A DNA stretch of 64,000 nt from Thermoanaerobaculales bacterium (GCA_025456145.1 JALOLD010000006.1:1-64000); one strand, 5' to 3'. Counted from the stretch's first letter, positions 33,819-45,427 are shown. The notes: generated from the letters alone by a model not told the origin. Translations and numbers: made by a program.

Positions 33819-34321
33819 CTGCGGGTCGCGAGGAGGACCGCTGCGAAGCCGAAGAGGCTGACTGCGGCAGCGACGGCGACCGCGCCCGGGCTCAGCAGCG
33901 AGGCGGTCGCGCCCGCCGCGGTGCTGACGACGGTCCCCCAGTCGCCGGCGGTCGCCGCCAGAGCCAGCCAGCCCTGCGAGGACCAGACCGGCAGCAGCGC
34001 GAGCAGGCTGCCCCCGGGCAACCCGCCGAGCATCAGGGTCCCGAGCAGAGCGACGAGGAGCGATGCCGCCACCGGCAGCAGCGCGACCATCCGGCGGCGA
34101 CGGCGCGCCGCCGCCATGCCGGCCCGGACCCTGGCCTCCATCCCCGGGTCGGCGGGCGGCAGGACCTTGGCAAGAACCAGGCCGAGGGCGCGCTCGGCTG
34201 CGGCGACCTCGCAGCACGCCGGGCAGAGCTCGAGGTGCCGTCGCTGCTCGTCGGCAAGCGGCGCCGTCTCGCCGAGGTGCTCGACGAGGAGCTCCTGGAT
34301 GTGCTCACAGCTGCTTGCCAA
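33782..34321 (-). CDS. Zinc-finger anti-sigma factor
   Basis: The 179-aa protein has the ZAS motif at its N-terminus: Cys5, then RRHLELCPACCE with His29, Cys33 and Cys36. This domain sequesters the cognate ECF sigma factor. One or two transmembrane helices follow (about residues 78-105 and 145-165), so the signal should come from the envelope. It sits 29 bases downstream of the sigma gene, the standard pairing. Confidence 0.87.
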   Translation of the reverse strand: MASSCEHIQELLVEHLGETAPLADEQRRHLELCPACCEVAAAERALGLVLAKVLPPADPGMEARVRAGMAAARRRRRMVALLPVAASLLVALLGTLMLGGLPGGSLLALLPVWSSQGWLALAATAGDWGTVVSTAAGATASLLSPGAVAVAAAVSLFGFAAVLLATRRWRQVSPWRRDG

Positions 34322-34350
34322 CGCGGCCTCCTCTCACGGCGCCGCCGGCC

Positions 34351-34923
34351 TCAGGAAAAGGCCCCCAGCGCGTCTCGTAATACGGTGTGGGCGCGAAAAA
34401 GTTTGTTCTTGACCGTGCCCAGGGGCATGTCCTTGAACTCCGCGATCTCCTGATAGCTCAGCCCGGCGAAGTGCCGCAGCAGCACGAGCTCACGGTACTC
34501 CGGCCGGAGCTCCTCGATGGCCCGGCGGAGCGCCTCGGCGAGCTCGGCGTTCTCGAAGTGGCCGAGCGGGTCCTTGGTCTGGTCCTCGACCACCAGCTCG
34601 ACCTCGTCTCCCTCGCGGTCCGTACGGTACAGGGCGACCGTCTTGAGCCGGCGTCGCCGCAGGTGGTCGATGCCGAGGTTGTGACCGATCCTGAACAGCC
34701 AGGTCGAGAAGCGGTAGGACGGGTTGAACCGGTCGAGGGCGGTCCAGGCACGGATGAACGCCTCCTGGCAGAGCTCGCGGGCGAGCTCGATGTCCCCGAC
34801 GATCTGGCCGAGAAACGCGGTCAGTCGACGCTGGTACCGATGGACCAGGTCGGTGAACGCGGCCTCGTCCCCGTCGAGGGCGAGGCGCACGAGCTGCTCG
34901 TCGGAGGCCCGGTCGAAGCTCAC
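34351..34923 (-). CDS. ECF RNA polymerase sigma factor (RpoE-like)
   Basis: The 190-aa factor has region 2 (DEAAFTDLVHRYQRRLTAFL, ARELCQEAFIRAWTALDRF, FSTWLFRIGHNLGIDHLRRR). Region 4 is ELRPEYRELVLLRHFAGLSY followed by QEIAEFKDMPLGTVKNKLFR. The linker has an acidic stretch. The GTG at 34923 is used because the sigma domain starts a few residues later. A TATCAT box ends 9 bases before it, and no Shine-Dalgarno sequence is visible. The frame is open further upstream but without homology. Confidence 0.9.
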   Translation of the reverse strand: MSFDRASDEQLVRLALDGDEAAFTDLVHRYQRRLTAFLGQIVGDIELARELCQEAFIRAWTALDRFNPSYRFSTWLFRIGHNLGIDHLRRRRLKTVALYRTDREGDEVELVVEDQTKDPLGHFENAELAEALRRAIEELRPEYRELVLLRHFAGLSYQEIAEFKDMPLGTVKNKLFRAHTVLRDALGAFS

Positions 34924-35036
34924 GGCCCGGTCATGATACAGCCTTCTTCGGGACCGAGCGGCCGTACCCGGCAGCCGTCTCGACGCCGTGGCCCCGGATC
35001 GGACATCCGCGCTAGACTCTCCCCGGAGGTGGCACC

Positions 35037-36761
35037 GTGCGAGCTGGCCGAATCGCGTTCGTCTCACTCGTGTTCATTGGCGCTGTGGTCCTCGGTACCT
35101 CGGCTGAAGAGGGGTCGGCGCCCTCTCCGGCCGATCCGGTCGGCGGGCTGCCCTTCTCCGGCGAGGTCGATGTCACGGTGGTCAACGTCAACGTCTACGT
35201 GACCGACAAGGAGGGCAACGCGGTCACCGATCTGACCGCCGCCGACTTCACGATCTCGCAGGACGGCGTGGCCAGGACGATCAGCAACTTCAGCCTCTTC
35301 ACCGAGGAGCTCTACCGCTCCTTCTTCCAGCCCGACGACCTGCCCCCCGGGCTGGCGACGACGACCACCGCGCCCGAGCTCGAGGGCTTGAGCCGCGAGA
35401 GCTTCCGACCGGTCTATGTCGTGCTCTACTTCGACAACGACTACTCCCGCGCCCTCGACCGCAACCGCCTGATCACCCAGCTGCGGACCTTCATTCGCGA
35501 GAACCTCCGTCCGCCGGTTCAGATGATGGTGGTCACCTATGACAAGAAGACCGAGGTCCTCCAGACCTTCACCACCGACGAGCGGGAGATCTACGACGCC
35601 CTGCGCGAGGTCAGGACCATGGTCGGGGGTCGGACCGAGGTCGACAACACGCGTAAGGACATCATCCGCCAGTTCAACGAGTCCCAGAGGAGCTCGCAGG
35701 TCGACCCGGGCGACATGAGCCGCAGCCACGGCGCGATGATCGGGTTCGCCGAGGAGGAGGCGAGCTCGCTCCAGTTCGCCCTCGGGGCGCTGCGCGACAC
35801 CCTGACCATGCTCTCCGGGCTACCCGGCAAGAAGGTCTTCGTCTACGTCTCGAACGGCCTGCCGATGATCCCCGGCCTCGACCTCTTCTACTCGTTCGCC
35901 AACACCTATCACGAGTCGTCGGCGATCACCGAGTCGGCGCGCTACAACATGAACCGGAGCTTCAACCAGCTGGTCTCGGTCGCCAACGCCCAGGACGTCA
36001 GCTTCTACACCTTCGGGGTCGGCGGGTTGGAGAACCCGGGCATGGCGGCCTCCGAGCTCGGCACCGGGCAGGACACGATGTCGGCGAGCCTCGGCGCCCA
36101 GAACTATCTCGACTCGCTGCGTTTCATGGCGGACAGCACCGGGGGGATCGCCACCGTCAACACCAACGACTTCGCCCCCGGTCTCGCCAAGGTCGCCCAG
36201 GACTTCTTCACCTACTACTCGCTCGGCTACGACCTCCAGCAGAGCGGCCTCGACAAGGTCCACCGCATCGACGTCGAGATTCCCGACCACCCCGAGTACC
36301 GGTTGCGTTACCGGCAGCGCTTCGTCGAGAAGAGCCTGGAAAGCCGGATCCAGGACAAGGTCGTGACCGGTCTGATGTTCCCCCTCGAGGACAACCCGAT
36401 GGAGATCATGGTCGAGATGGGCGACGCGACCCTGGCCGGCGAGACCCGGTGGATGGTGCCCCTGAGGCTCTCGTTTCCTCTCCGCAAGGTGGCGCTGCTG
36501 CCGGCCGGCGACGACTACGTCGGCAATCTGACCGTGTTCATCGCCGCCCGGAGCGCCAACGGGGACCGCTCGGACGTCGTGCGCCAGAGCCACGAGGTGA
36601 GGGTGAGTGCGTCCGACTACGAGCAGTCCCAGCTCGAGCGCCACGCCCTCACCGCCAACCTCCTCATGGAGCAGGGCGAGCACTCCGTCGTGATCGGCGT
36701 CCTCGACCCGATCACCCGCGCCTCGTCCTTCGCGACCACCCGGATCACGGTCCAGGAGTAG
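35037..36761 (+). CDS. Exported VWFA-domain protein of the acidobacterial type
   Basis: A 574-aa secreted protein with a signal peptide (ending near GTSAEEG). The opening domain (VNVYVTDKEGNAVTDLTAADF, then SQDGVARTISNFSLF) and the VWFA domain (about residues 120-400, VYVVLYFDNDYSR, DALREVRTM, GKKVFVYVSNG) match the VWFA-related family abundant in Acidobacteriota. The metal-site DxSxS is replaced by DNDYS, so metal binding may differ. The GTG start follows a GGAGGT box, and TAGACT at 35013-35018 is a possible -10 just before it. It is divergent from the sigma gene. The function is unknown, perhaps surface adhesion. Confidence 0.85.
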   Translation: MRAGRIAFVSLVFIGAVVLGTSAEEGSAPSPADPVGGLPFSGEVDVTVVNVNVYVTDKEGNAVTDLTAADFTISQDGVARTISNFSLFTEELYRSFFQPDDLPPGLATTTTAPELEGLSRESFRPVYVVLYFDNDYSRALDRNRLITQLRTFIRENLRPPVQMMVVTYDKKTEVLQTFTTDEREIYDALREVRTMVGGRTEVDNTRKDIIRQFNESQRSSQVDPGDMSRSHGAMIGFAEEEASSLQFALGALRDTLTMLSGLPGKKVFVYVSNGLPMIPGLDLFYSFANTYHESSAITESARYNMNRSFNQLVSVANAQDVSFYTFGVGGLENPGMAASELGTGQDTMSASLGAQNYLDSLRFMADSTGGIATVNTNDFAPGLAKVAQDFFTYYSLGYDLQQSGLDKVHRIDVEIPDHPEYRLRYRQRFVEKSLESRIQDKVVTGLMFPLEDNPMEIMVEMGDATLAGETRWMVPLRLSFPLRKVALLPAGDDYVGNLTVFIAARSANGDRSDVVRQSHEVRVSASDYEQSQLERHALTANLLMEQGEHSVVIGVLDPITRASSFATTRITVQE

Positions 36762-36776
36762 CGGCCCGGCGGCGGA

Positions 36777-37280
36777 TCACTCGAGCTCGGCCAGGGTCTC
36801 GCCGGCGTCGACCGTCCGCCCGGGCTCGACGTGGACGGCGACGACCGTCCCCGACTGCTCGGCACGGAGCTCGTTCTCCATCTTCATCGCCTCGAGGACG
36901 ACCAGCGGTTGGCCCGCCTCGACCTCGTCGCCGACCGCGACGTGGACCTTGACCACCTTGCCCGGGATCGGCGCCGTCAGGCGGCTCGGACCGATCGCCG
37001 CCGCCGCCGACCCGGCCTCGATGGCCTCCACCGGGGTCAGGACCTCGAGGTCGAAGTCGCGCTCGCCGACCGCGAGCCGCCACCGGCGACCGGGGTCGCG
37101 CTGGTAGCTCACCGAGAAGCTGCGGCCGTCGTCGACATAGCGCAGCGAAGCGACCGCTCCGTCGAGCCGGATCGCGTCGACCCGCCGTCGCACCCCGCCG
37201 ATCGAGACCTCGAAGCCGTCGGCGACCCGCTCGACCTCGACCGGGCGGCTCTCCCCGTTGTGGCGAATGACCCACTTCAT
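36777..37280 (-). CDS. Biotin carboxyl carrier protein of an acyl-CoA carboxylase
   Basis: A 167-aa protein. The C-terminal 70 residues are a biotinyl domain with PIPGKVVKVHVAVGDEVEAG and the biotinylation motif VLEAMKMENE. The end has GTVVAVHVEPGRTVDAGETL. The N-terminal half (WVIRHNGESRPVEVERVADG) resembles the linker domain of propionyl/methylcrotonyl-type alpha chains, here split off as its own subunit. The ATG overlaps the biotin carboxylase stop (ATGA). Confidence 0.9.
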   Translation of the reverse strand: MKWVIRHNGESRPVEVERVADGFEVSIGGVRRRVDAIRLDGAVASLRYVDDGRSFSVSYQRDPGRRWRLAVGERDFDLEVLTPVEAIEAGSAAAAIGPSRLTAPIPGKVVKVHVAVGDEVEAGQPLVVLEAMKMENELRAEQSGTVVAVHVEPGRTVDAGETLAELE

Positions 37281-38794
37281 CGCGGGAACCTGCCGTGAAG
37301 CCGGCGCGCGCCCTCGCGCCACCAGTGGCTGCCCTCGGCGTGGGCGAAGGGGTCGGCGGCGACCGATCCCGCCTCGAGGGTCGCCAGGCAAACCGCCGCG
37401 ATCGCTGCCGCCTCTTCGGCCTCGGGGTCCTGCCGGCCGTGCAGCTCGGCCAGCCGCTGCGAGGCCAGCAGCTCGTCGAGGAAGCCGGTGTGGAAGTCGG
37501 CGGCGGCGAACTCGTCCATCTCGACGAGCGCCCGGAAGAGGGTCAGGGTGGTGGCGATGCCGCGCACCTGGTACTCCTGGAGGGCGCGCCGGAGGCGGGC
37601 GACCGCGGCTGGCCGGTCGGGCGCGGTCACCACCAGCTTGGCGACCATCGGGTCGTAGTCGAGGGGCACGGTGCTGCCCTGGTAGACCCCCGAGTCGACC
37701 CTCACCCCGGGGCCTCCCGGCCGGACGAGCAGGGTGATCCGACCCGGCGACGGTGCGAACCCGCGCAACGGGTCCTCGGCGTAGACCCGGCACTCGATAG
37801 CGTGGCCCCTTGGCTTCAGGTCCTCCTGCCGCCACGACAGCTCGCGCCCGAGGGCGAGGTTGATCATCTCGCGCACCAGGTCGACGCCGTACACCTCCTC
37901 GGTCACCGGGTGCTCGACCTGGAGCCGGGTGTTCATCTCGAGGAAGTAGAAGCCTCCGTCGGGCCCGACGAGAAACTCGACCGTGCCGACCGAGCGGTAG
38001 CCCGAGCCGCGGACGATCGCCAGCGCCGCCTCGCCGAGCCGCCGCCGCAGCTCGGGGTCGACCACCGGCGACGGGCACTCTTCGACCACCTTCTGGTGGC
38101 GACGCTGGATCGAGCACTCCCGCTCGCCGATGTAGACGGCGTTGCCGTGCTGGTCGGCCGCGACCTGGACCTCGATGTGCCGCGCCCGGTCGACCAGCCG
38201 CTCGACGTAGACCCGATCGTCGCCGAAGTAGGCGCCACCCTCGGAGCGGGCACGGTCGAAGGCGGCGCCGAGCTCGGACCGATCGCGAACCGCGCGCATT
38301 CCCTTGCCGCCGCCCCCGGCGACCGCCTTGAGCAGCACCGGCAGCCCGTGCTCGTCGACGAAGGTCTCGAGAGCCGCGAGGTCGGCGAGCGGCTCGAGCA
38401 GACCGGGAATGAGCGGGACCCCGGTCGACACCGCGAGCTTGCGGCTCTCGGTCTTCGAGCCCATCAGGCGGATCGCGTCCGGCGGCGGACCGACCCAGAT
38501 CAGGCCTGTCGCCTCGACGCGCTCGGCGAAGGCGGCGTTCTCGGCGAGGAAGCCGTAGCCCGGATGGACCAGGTCGGCGCCGGACGCCCGTGCCGCGGCG
38601 AGGATCCGGTCGATGGCGAGATAGCTCTGGGCTGCCGGCGCCGGTCCGATCGGGAGGGCCTGGTCGGCCATCAGCACGTGCGGCGACCGCCGGTCGACCT
38701 CGGAGTACACGGCGACCGTCGAGATGCCCATCTCGCGACAGCCGCGGATGACCCGTACCGCGATTTCGCCCCGGTTGGCGATCAGTAACTTCAT
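37277..38794 (-). CDS. Acyl-CoA carboxylase, biotin carboxylase subunit
   Basis: The 505-aa ATP-grasp enzyme carboxylates biotin. Its motifs are KLLIANRGEIAVRVIRGCRE, HPGYGFLAENAAFAERVE and the ATP loop KAVAGGGGKGMRAV. Others are ERECSIQRRHQKVVEECPSP and the catalytic EMNTRLQVEHPVTEEVYGVD. The C-terminal domain has RGHAIECRVYAEDP and FAPSPGRI. With about 50 residues beyond the standard AccC length, it fits propionyl- or methylcrotonyl-CoA-type carboxylases. It is separated from the carboxyltransferase by an inverted-repeat element. Confidence 0.93.
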   Translation of the reverse strand: MKLLIANRGEIAVRVIRGCREMGISTVAVYSEVDRRSPHVLMADQALPIGPAPAAQSYLAIDRILAAARASGADLVHPGYGFLAENAAFAERVEATGLIWVGPPPDAIRLMGSKTESRKLAVSTGVPLIPGLLEPLADLAALETFVDEHGLPVLLKAVAGGGGKGMRAVRDRSELGAAFDRARSEGGAYFGDDRVYVERLVDRARHIEVQVAADQHGNAVYIGERECSIQRRHQKVVEECPSPVVDPELRRRLGEAALAIVRGSGYRSVGTVEFLVGPDGGFYFLEMNTRLQVEHPVTEEVYGVDLVREMINLALGRELSWRQEDLKPRGHAIECRVYAEDPLRGFAPSPGRITLLVRPGGPGVRVDSGVYQGSTVPLDYDPMVAKLVVTAPDRPAAVARLRRALQEYQVRGIATTLTLFRALVEMDEFAAADFHTGFLDELLASQRLAELHGRQDPEAEEAAAIAAVCLATLEAGSVAADPFAHAEGSHWWREGARRLHGRFPR

Positions 38795-38816
38795 GCCTGC
38801 TCCGTCGTGCTGCGGT

Positions 38817-38919
38817 TTCATTTCTCGGCCCCCGGTTCCCACGACACCCGCAACGTCACCGGCGCGGGCAGCGCACCACCGCCCACCGGACGCTCCCGAA
38901 CCGGGGGCCGAGAAATGAA
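38817..38919. repeat. 103-bp element with 22-bp perfect terminal inverted repeats
   Basis: The 22 bases at 38817-38838 (TTCATTTCTCGGCCCCCGGT plus TC) are the exact reverse complement of 38898-38919. A 59-base GC-rich centre lies between them. The element fills the gap between the carboxyltransferase and biotin carboxylase genes. It could be a miniature inverted-repeat element or a strong intercistronic hairpin that tunes subunit ratio. No target-site duplication could be confirmed. Confidence 0.8.
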
Positions 38920-38936
38920 CTGGAGCTCGGTTTGTG

Positions 38937-40484
<1,548 letters not shown>

Positions 40485-40532
40485 GTCCTGCCTCCAGCCC
40501 TGCCGGTCGGACCTGCCCCGGGCGGTCGCGCC

Positions 40533-40538
40533 ATTCTA
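40533..40538 (-). promoter_or_regulatory. -10 element of the carboxylase operon
   Basis: TAGAAT on the reverse strand (40538-40533) matches the -10 consensus at 5 of 6. It would give a leader of about 42 bases containing the GGAGG site. No clear -35 was found. Confidence 0.45.
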
Positions 40539-40592
40539 CCCCGCGTCGCAACCCGCCCGGCGGCCGGTCCCCATCGCGGCGCGCCGCGGAGG

Positions 40593-40598
40593 TACCAT
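40593..40598 (+). promoter_or_regulatory. -10 element of the tldD-like gene, leaderless geometry
   Basis: TACCAT ends 6 bases before the GTG at 40605, and no ribosome binding site is present. It is divergent from the carboxylase promoter 55 bases away. Confidence 0.4.
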
Positions 40599-40604
40599 AC
40601 CCGG

Positions 40605-41894
40605 GTGACGCCCGCGACCTCGGAACGACCACCGTTCGAGACCCGATGGCTCGACGAGCTTGCCGAGGGCTGCCGCGGCCTGCGCGGCCACCACCCGCGC
40701 TTCGAGGACCTCTATCTCGAGCGCCGCCTCGAGCTGAGGGTGGCGGCCGGAGCCGAGCTCGCCTCGGTCCAGATCGACGGCGGCGCCTCGCGCTGGCGCT
40801 TCGCCGATCGGTGGGCGATGCACGCCGCGGCGGGCGTCTCGAGCGCGGCGGTCGCCGGCCTGGTGTCGCGCTATGCCGACCGTCTCGACCCGCCGCCCGT
40901 GCCGGCGGCGCCGCCCGCCGCGCTGGCGCCTCCGGCGGGCTGGATCGACTGGGCGCACGGTCTTGCCGGACGCCCGGCGTTCCGGGGCGCGGTTCTCCGC
41001 TGCTTCGTCCGGCAGGCGGTGGTCGTCCGGCGGGACGGCTGGCGCGGGATCTCCACCCCGGCGCTGGTCCGGATCGAGCCGACCGGGGGCGCTCCGGCCC
41101 TGCTCGCGGTCTGGGGCCAGCCGCTGCTCGGCGACTGGCTCCGCCGGTTCTCGGAGCCCGCTCCGGCCCGGACCTGGACGCCGCCGGCCGGCCAGCAACG
41201 GCCGGTCGTCCTGACCGAGGGGACCGCCGGGGTGCTGCTCCACGAGCTGGTCGGCCATCTCGTCGAGGGCGACCTGATCGCCGACGGCCGGTCGCCCCTC
41301 GCCGGGCTCGGCGGCGCGGCGCTCACCGACGCCGTGATCGACCTCGTCGACGACCCCCGCCGGCGCGATCTCCCGGGCGCCTTCGACTGCGATGACGAAG
41401 GGGTCCCCGCGCGGCCCATGCCGTTGCTGCGGTCGGGCCGCCTGTGCGGGCTGCTCTGCGACCGCGAGACCGCCGAGGTCTGCGGGGCCGAGGCGGGTCG
41501 CGGACGGCGCTCGGACTGGCGACAGCCGCCGCGACCCCGGCTGTCGAACCTGGTCGTCCCGGCGGGCCCTCACCCGGCCCGCGATCTCGAGGCCGGGGTC
41601 GACCGCGGCCTCGTCGTGACCCGTCTCGGCGGGGCGACGGTCGACCCGGGGTCGGGCCGGGCGGTGCTCCGGGTCGAGCGAGGCTTCGAGCTCCAACACG
41701 GCCGCCGGCGGCGGCCGCTCGGCCCGTTCGAGCTGACCGGCAGCGTCACCGAGATCCTCGCCGGCATCGACCCGCGGGTCGGCGACGATCCGACGCCGGA
41801 CTGGCGCCTCGGATGGTGCGTCAAGGACGGCACGCCCCTGCCGACGGGCTCGGAGGCGCCGACCCTGGTGGTCCGCCGTCTCGAGGTCCTGTGA
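40605..41894 (+). CDS. TldD-like metalloprotease subunit
   Basis: TldD is the catalytic half of the TldD/TldE protease that trims unfolded peptides such as microcin and modified-peptide precursors. The 429-aa protein has the zinc motif HELVGHLVEGD (His213, Glu214, His218), the TldD form of HExxxH. The C-terminal beta region has PARPMPLLRSGRLCGLLCDR and the end LGWCVKDGTPLPTGSEAP, resembling the family GxCGKxGQxxPVG motif. The N-terminal part is shorter and more divergent than the usual 450-480 aa form. The GTG at 40605 is used because of the -10 spacing; the long open frame upstream is antisense to the carboxylase gene. Confidence 0.8.
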   Translation: MTPATSERPPFETRWLDELAEGCRGLRGHHPRFEDLYLERRLELRVAAGAELASVQIDGGASRWRFADRWAMHAAAGVSSAAVAGLVSRYADRLDPPPVPAAPPAALAPPAGWIDWAHGLAGRPAFRGAVLRCFVRQAVVVRRDGWRGISTPALVRIEPTGGAPALLAVWGQPLLGDWLRRFSEPAPARTWTPPAGQQRPVVLTEGTAGVLLHELVGHLVEGDLIADGRSPLAGLGGAALTDAVIDLVDDPRRRDLPGAFDCDDEGVPARPMPLLRSGRLCGLLCDRETAEVCGAEAGRGRRSDWRQPPRPRLSNLVVPAGPHPARDLEAGVDRGLVVTRLGGATVDPGSGRAVLRVERGFELQHGRRRRPLGPFELTGSVTEILAGIDPRVGDDPTPDWRLGWCVKDGTPLPTGSEAPTLVVRRLEVL

Positions 41895-43246
41895 CGGCCG
41901 GCCGCGAGACCACCGACGACCTCGGCGCGCGGCTCGCCGTCGCCGCGGCGAGCTGCCGGTCCCGGCTGGCCGGCGTCCCCCGTTGGGAGGTCTTCGCCAA
42001 GACCTCGCTGACCCGTCAGACCGAGCTCGTCGACGGGCGGCTCCGACGGTCGCTCGAGATCGACGAGAACGGCGTCGCGGTGCGGCTCTTCGACGGCGCC
42101 AGGGCCGGCTTCGCCGCGGTGTCGGGCCTCGAGCCGGCGGCCGCCCACGGCGCCGTCGAGGCGGCGGCGGCGGGGGCCGCGCCCGGACCGGACCCGATGC
42201 CGCCGGCTCGTCTGCTCGGCGCCACCCCGGTGGCGCCGGGGCCGGCCATGGCCCCGGCGGGCTGGGCGCAGCACGTCGCGGGGGAGCTCGGCATCGCCCT
42301 CGCGACGATGTCCGAGGGCGTGCTGCGTCTCGGCCGGGTGATCGCCCAGGAGGGACGCTACCGCTGGTTGCTGGCCACCGCCGAGGGGTGGTCCGCCGAG
42401 CACGAGCGGATGGCGGCGTCGCTGCTTCTCGAGGTCATGGTCGGCGACCGGCCGGGGGTCTGGCGGGAGTGGGTCCACGTCGCCGACCCCCAGGCCCTCG
42501 ATCTCGCGGCGCTCGCAGCCCGGATCGGCGACCGGGTCCTTCTGACCCGCCACCGCATCGCCACCGATGGCGGGCTGCACGACCTCATCCTCCACCCCGA
42601 GATGACCGCTCAGCTGCTCGCCGCGATCGCGCCGCTCTTCGTCGCGACCCCGGACGCGCGGGACCCGCTGCCGCGGCTGCTCGGCAGCGACGGGCTGCTC
42701 GCGGCCTACGCGCTGACGGTGGTCGACGATCGGGCCGACCCGACCGCTCCGGTGGTCAGCCCGTGCGACGGAGAGGGGCTGCCGTCGCGTCGGACGCTGC
42801 TCCTCGACGAGGGCGCGCCCCGGCACCGCGTGGCGAGCTTCGCCGATGCGCGCCGCCTCGACGAGACGCCGCGCGGGGGGGCGGTCCGCCGTTCCTACCG
42901 CGACCGGCCGGCGACCGGGCTCGCCAACCTCAGGGTCGTCACCGACGACGGCCGGCCGCCGGGGGAGCTGCTCGGAGCGAGCGACCGTGCGCTGTACCTG
43001 CTGCGCCCGCTCGCCCCGGTCAGCTGCGACCTCGTCTCCGGCGCCTACAGCCTGATCGCCTCGGGGGTCTGGATCGAGGGGCGACGGGTGCTCGGCTGGC
43101 ACCCGGTGGTCGAGCTCACCGGCAAGATCGGCTCGCTCCTACGGCGGATCGAGGCGGTCGGCACCGACCTCGCATGGTTCCAGACCTCGCAGTGCTTCGT
43201 CGGCGCCCCGTCGCTGCTCGTCCGTCGCCAGTCGGTGATCGGATAG
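41891..43246 (+). CDS. TldE/PmbA-like protease subunit
   Basis: The 451-aa partner of the TldD-like protein, lacking the HExxxH motif as TldE does. Family features are WEVFAKTSLTRQTELVDGRL at the start, HPEMTAQLLAAIAPLF, and CDGEGLPSRRTLLLDEG. The C-terminal strand region includes VSCDLVSGAYSLIASGVWIE. The GTG start overlaps the tldD-like stop (GTGA), consistent with equimolar production of a heterodimer. No modified-peptide precursor gene is visible nearby. Confidence 0.8.
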   Translation: MTAGRETTDDLGARLAVAAASCRSRLAGVPRWEVFAKTSLTRQTELVDGRLRRSLEIDENGVAVRLFDGARAGFAAVSGLEPAAAHGAVEAAAAGAAPGPDPMPPARLLGATPVAPGPAMAPAGWAQHVAGELGIALATMSEGVLRLGRVIAQEGRYRWLLATAEGWSAEHERMAASLLLEVMVGDRPGVWREWVHVADPQALDLAALAARIGDRVLLTRHRIATDGGLHDLILHPEMTAQLLAAIAPLFVATPDARDPLPRLLGSDGLLAAYALTVVDDRADPTAPVVSPCDGEGLPSRRTLLLDEGAPRHRVASFADARRLDETPRGGAVRRSYRDRPATGLANLRVVTDDGRPPGELLGASDRALYLLRPLAPVSCDLVSGAYSLIASGVWIEGRRVLGWHPVVELTGKIGSLLRRIEAVGTDLAWFQTSQCFVGAPSLLVRRQSVIG

Positions 43247-43274
43247 TTGACAGCCGGCAGCTGACGGTTGACAG
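43246..43274. repeat. GTTGACAG-type repeat between tldE-like and ychF-like genes
   Basis: TTGACAG occurs at 43247-43253 and 43268-43274 with CTGACGG between. The pattern resembles the GTTGACAG/CTGACAG repeats dispersed in intergenic DNA of several bacterial groups. Both TTGACA units look like -35 boxes, but no -10 follows at the right spacing. Confidence 0.5.
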
Positions 43275-43297
43275 TGTGCCCGCGCGGGGAGGTGGTG

Positions 43298-44371
<1,074 letters not shown>

Positions 44372-44443
44372 GCAGCCGCGGCGATCCGGAAAGAGCACCG
44401 CGCCGCCGCGCCGCCCGCGTCGCCACCGGGTCGCTCCGACCGG

Positions 44444-45427
44444 TCAGACGACGGCGTCGACCAGGGCGGAAAGCCCGCGCCAGAGCGGCGCGAGCCGGGC
44501 CTCCGGCGAGGTGTCGCCGATCCGGGGGGCGGTCTCGGGGTCGCCGACCACGCCGGCGCCGCCCCCACCCGGCGGCGGGGTCGGGAAGCCGTAGGGCGTG
44601 CTCCCCGGATCGGGCAGCCCCGGGCTGGCGCCCGCTGCGCCGGACGCACCGCTGCGGCTCGCCGCCCCGCCGCCACCGGCGGTCGCCCCGGCCGCGGCGC
44701 CGCCGCTGCGGCCCGGATCGCGCGGCGGCGCCGGCGTCCTGACCTTGCGCGTCGTCAGCGTCGGCGCCGGGGTCGGCGTCGGCGTCGGGATCGGCGTCGG
44801 TTCGAACTGGCTTCGGACCTGCTGCACCGTCGCCGGCTCGAGGTAGGGCATCGGCATCAGCTGCTGCGAGCGCTGGCGGTCGAAGTGCCGGACCTGGGCG
44901 CCGAGCTGAAGGTCGGACGACAGGATCTCGGGGTTGACCGCCGGGTCGGCGAGCTCGGGGGCGTGCTCGAAGGCCTTCTCGAAGTGCTTCATCGCGTCGG
45001 CGGCGTCGCCGGTCTTCTCCTCGAGCAGGCCGAGGTAGAAGTTCGCCCAGGCGTGACCGCTGCGGATTCCGAGGCACTTCTCGTAGGCCGAGCGGGCGGC
45101 GGGCAGGTCGCCCCCGTGGTGCTCGACCAGGCCGATCCGGAACCAGGCGTCGGCCAGCTCGGGGTCGAGCTTGAGAGCCTGCCGGAAGTAAGTCACCGCG
45201 TCCTTCGACCAGCCGCGGTAGAAGAGCATCGTTCCGAGGTCGACGAGCTCGCCGGCGTTGAGCTCGCCGGCCTCGGCGCGCTGCCAGTAGGTCCGGATGG
45301 TCTCGTCGCCGGGGTCGTCGACGACCAGCCACTTGACGAAGATCGGGTCCTTGGCGGCCACATCGACCACGAGGATGAGCAGGGCCATTCCGGTTGCCAG
45401 GAACCTGGCCGTCGTCGCGAGCTTCAT
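44444..45427 (-). CDS. Exported TPR protein
   Basis: A 327-aa protein with a signal peptide (about residues 1-25). Three to four tetratricopeptide repeats cover residues 55-160 (LGTMLFYRGWSKDAVTYFRQ, AWFRIGLVEHHGGDLPAARS, AWANFYLGLLEEKTGDAADA). The C-terminal 130 residues are a low-complexity Pro/Thr/Gly/Ala region. It likely scaffolds an envelope complex of unknown type. Its stop faces ychF and its start overlaps the end of the next gene by 4 bases. Confidence 0.75.
   Translation of the reverse strand: MKLATTARFLATGMALLILVVDVAAKDPIFVKWLVVDDPGDETIRTYWQRAEAGELNAGELVDLGTMLFYRGWSKDAVTYFRQALKLDPELADAWFRIGLVEHHGGDLPAARSAYEKCLGIRSGHAWANFYLGLLEEKTGDAADAMKHFEKAFEHAPELADPAVNPEILSSDLQLGAQVRHFDRQRSQQLMPMPYLEPATVQQVRSQFEPTPIPTPTPTPAPTLTTRKVRTPAPPRDPGRSGGAAAGATAGGGGAASRSGASGAAGASPGLPDPGSTPYGFPTPPPGGGGAGVVGDPETAPRIGDTSPEARLAPLWRGLSALVDAVV

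Noticed and set aside
43247-43273. Tandem TTGACA boxes as a double promoter for the YchF-like gene
   Set aside because: No -10 hexamer lies 15-19 bases downstream of either copy. The pattern fits the GTTGACAG repeat family better.
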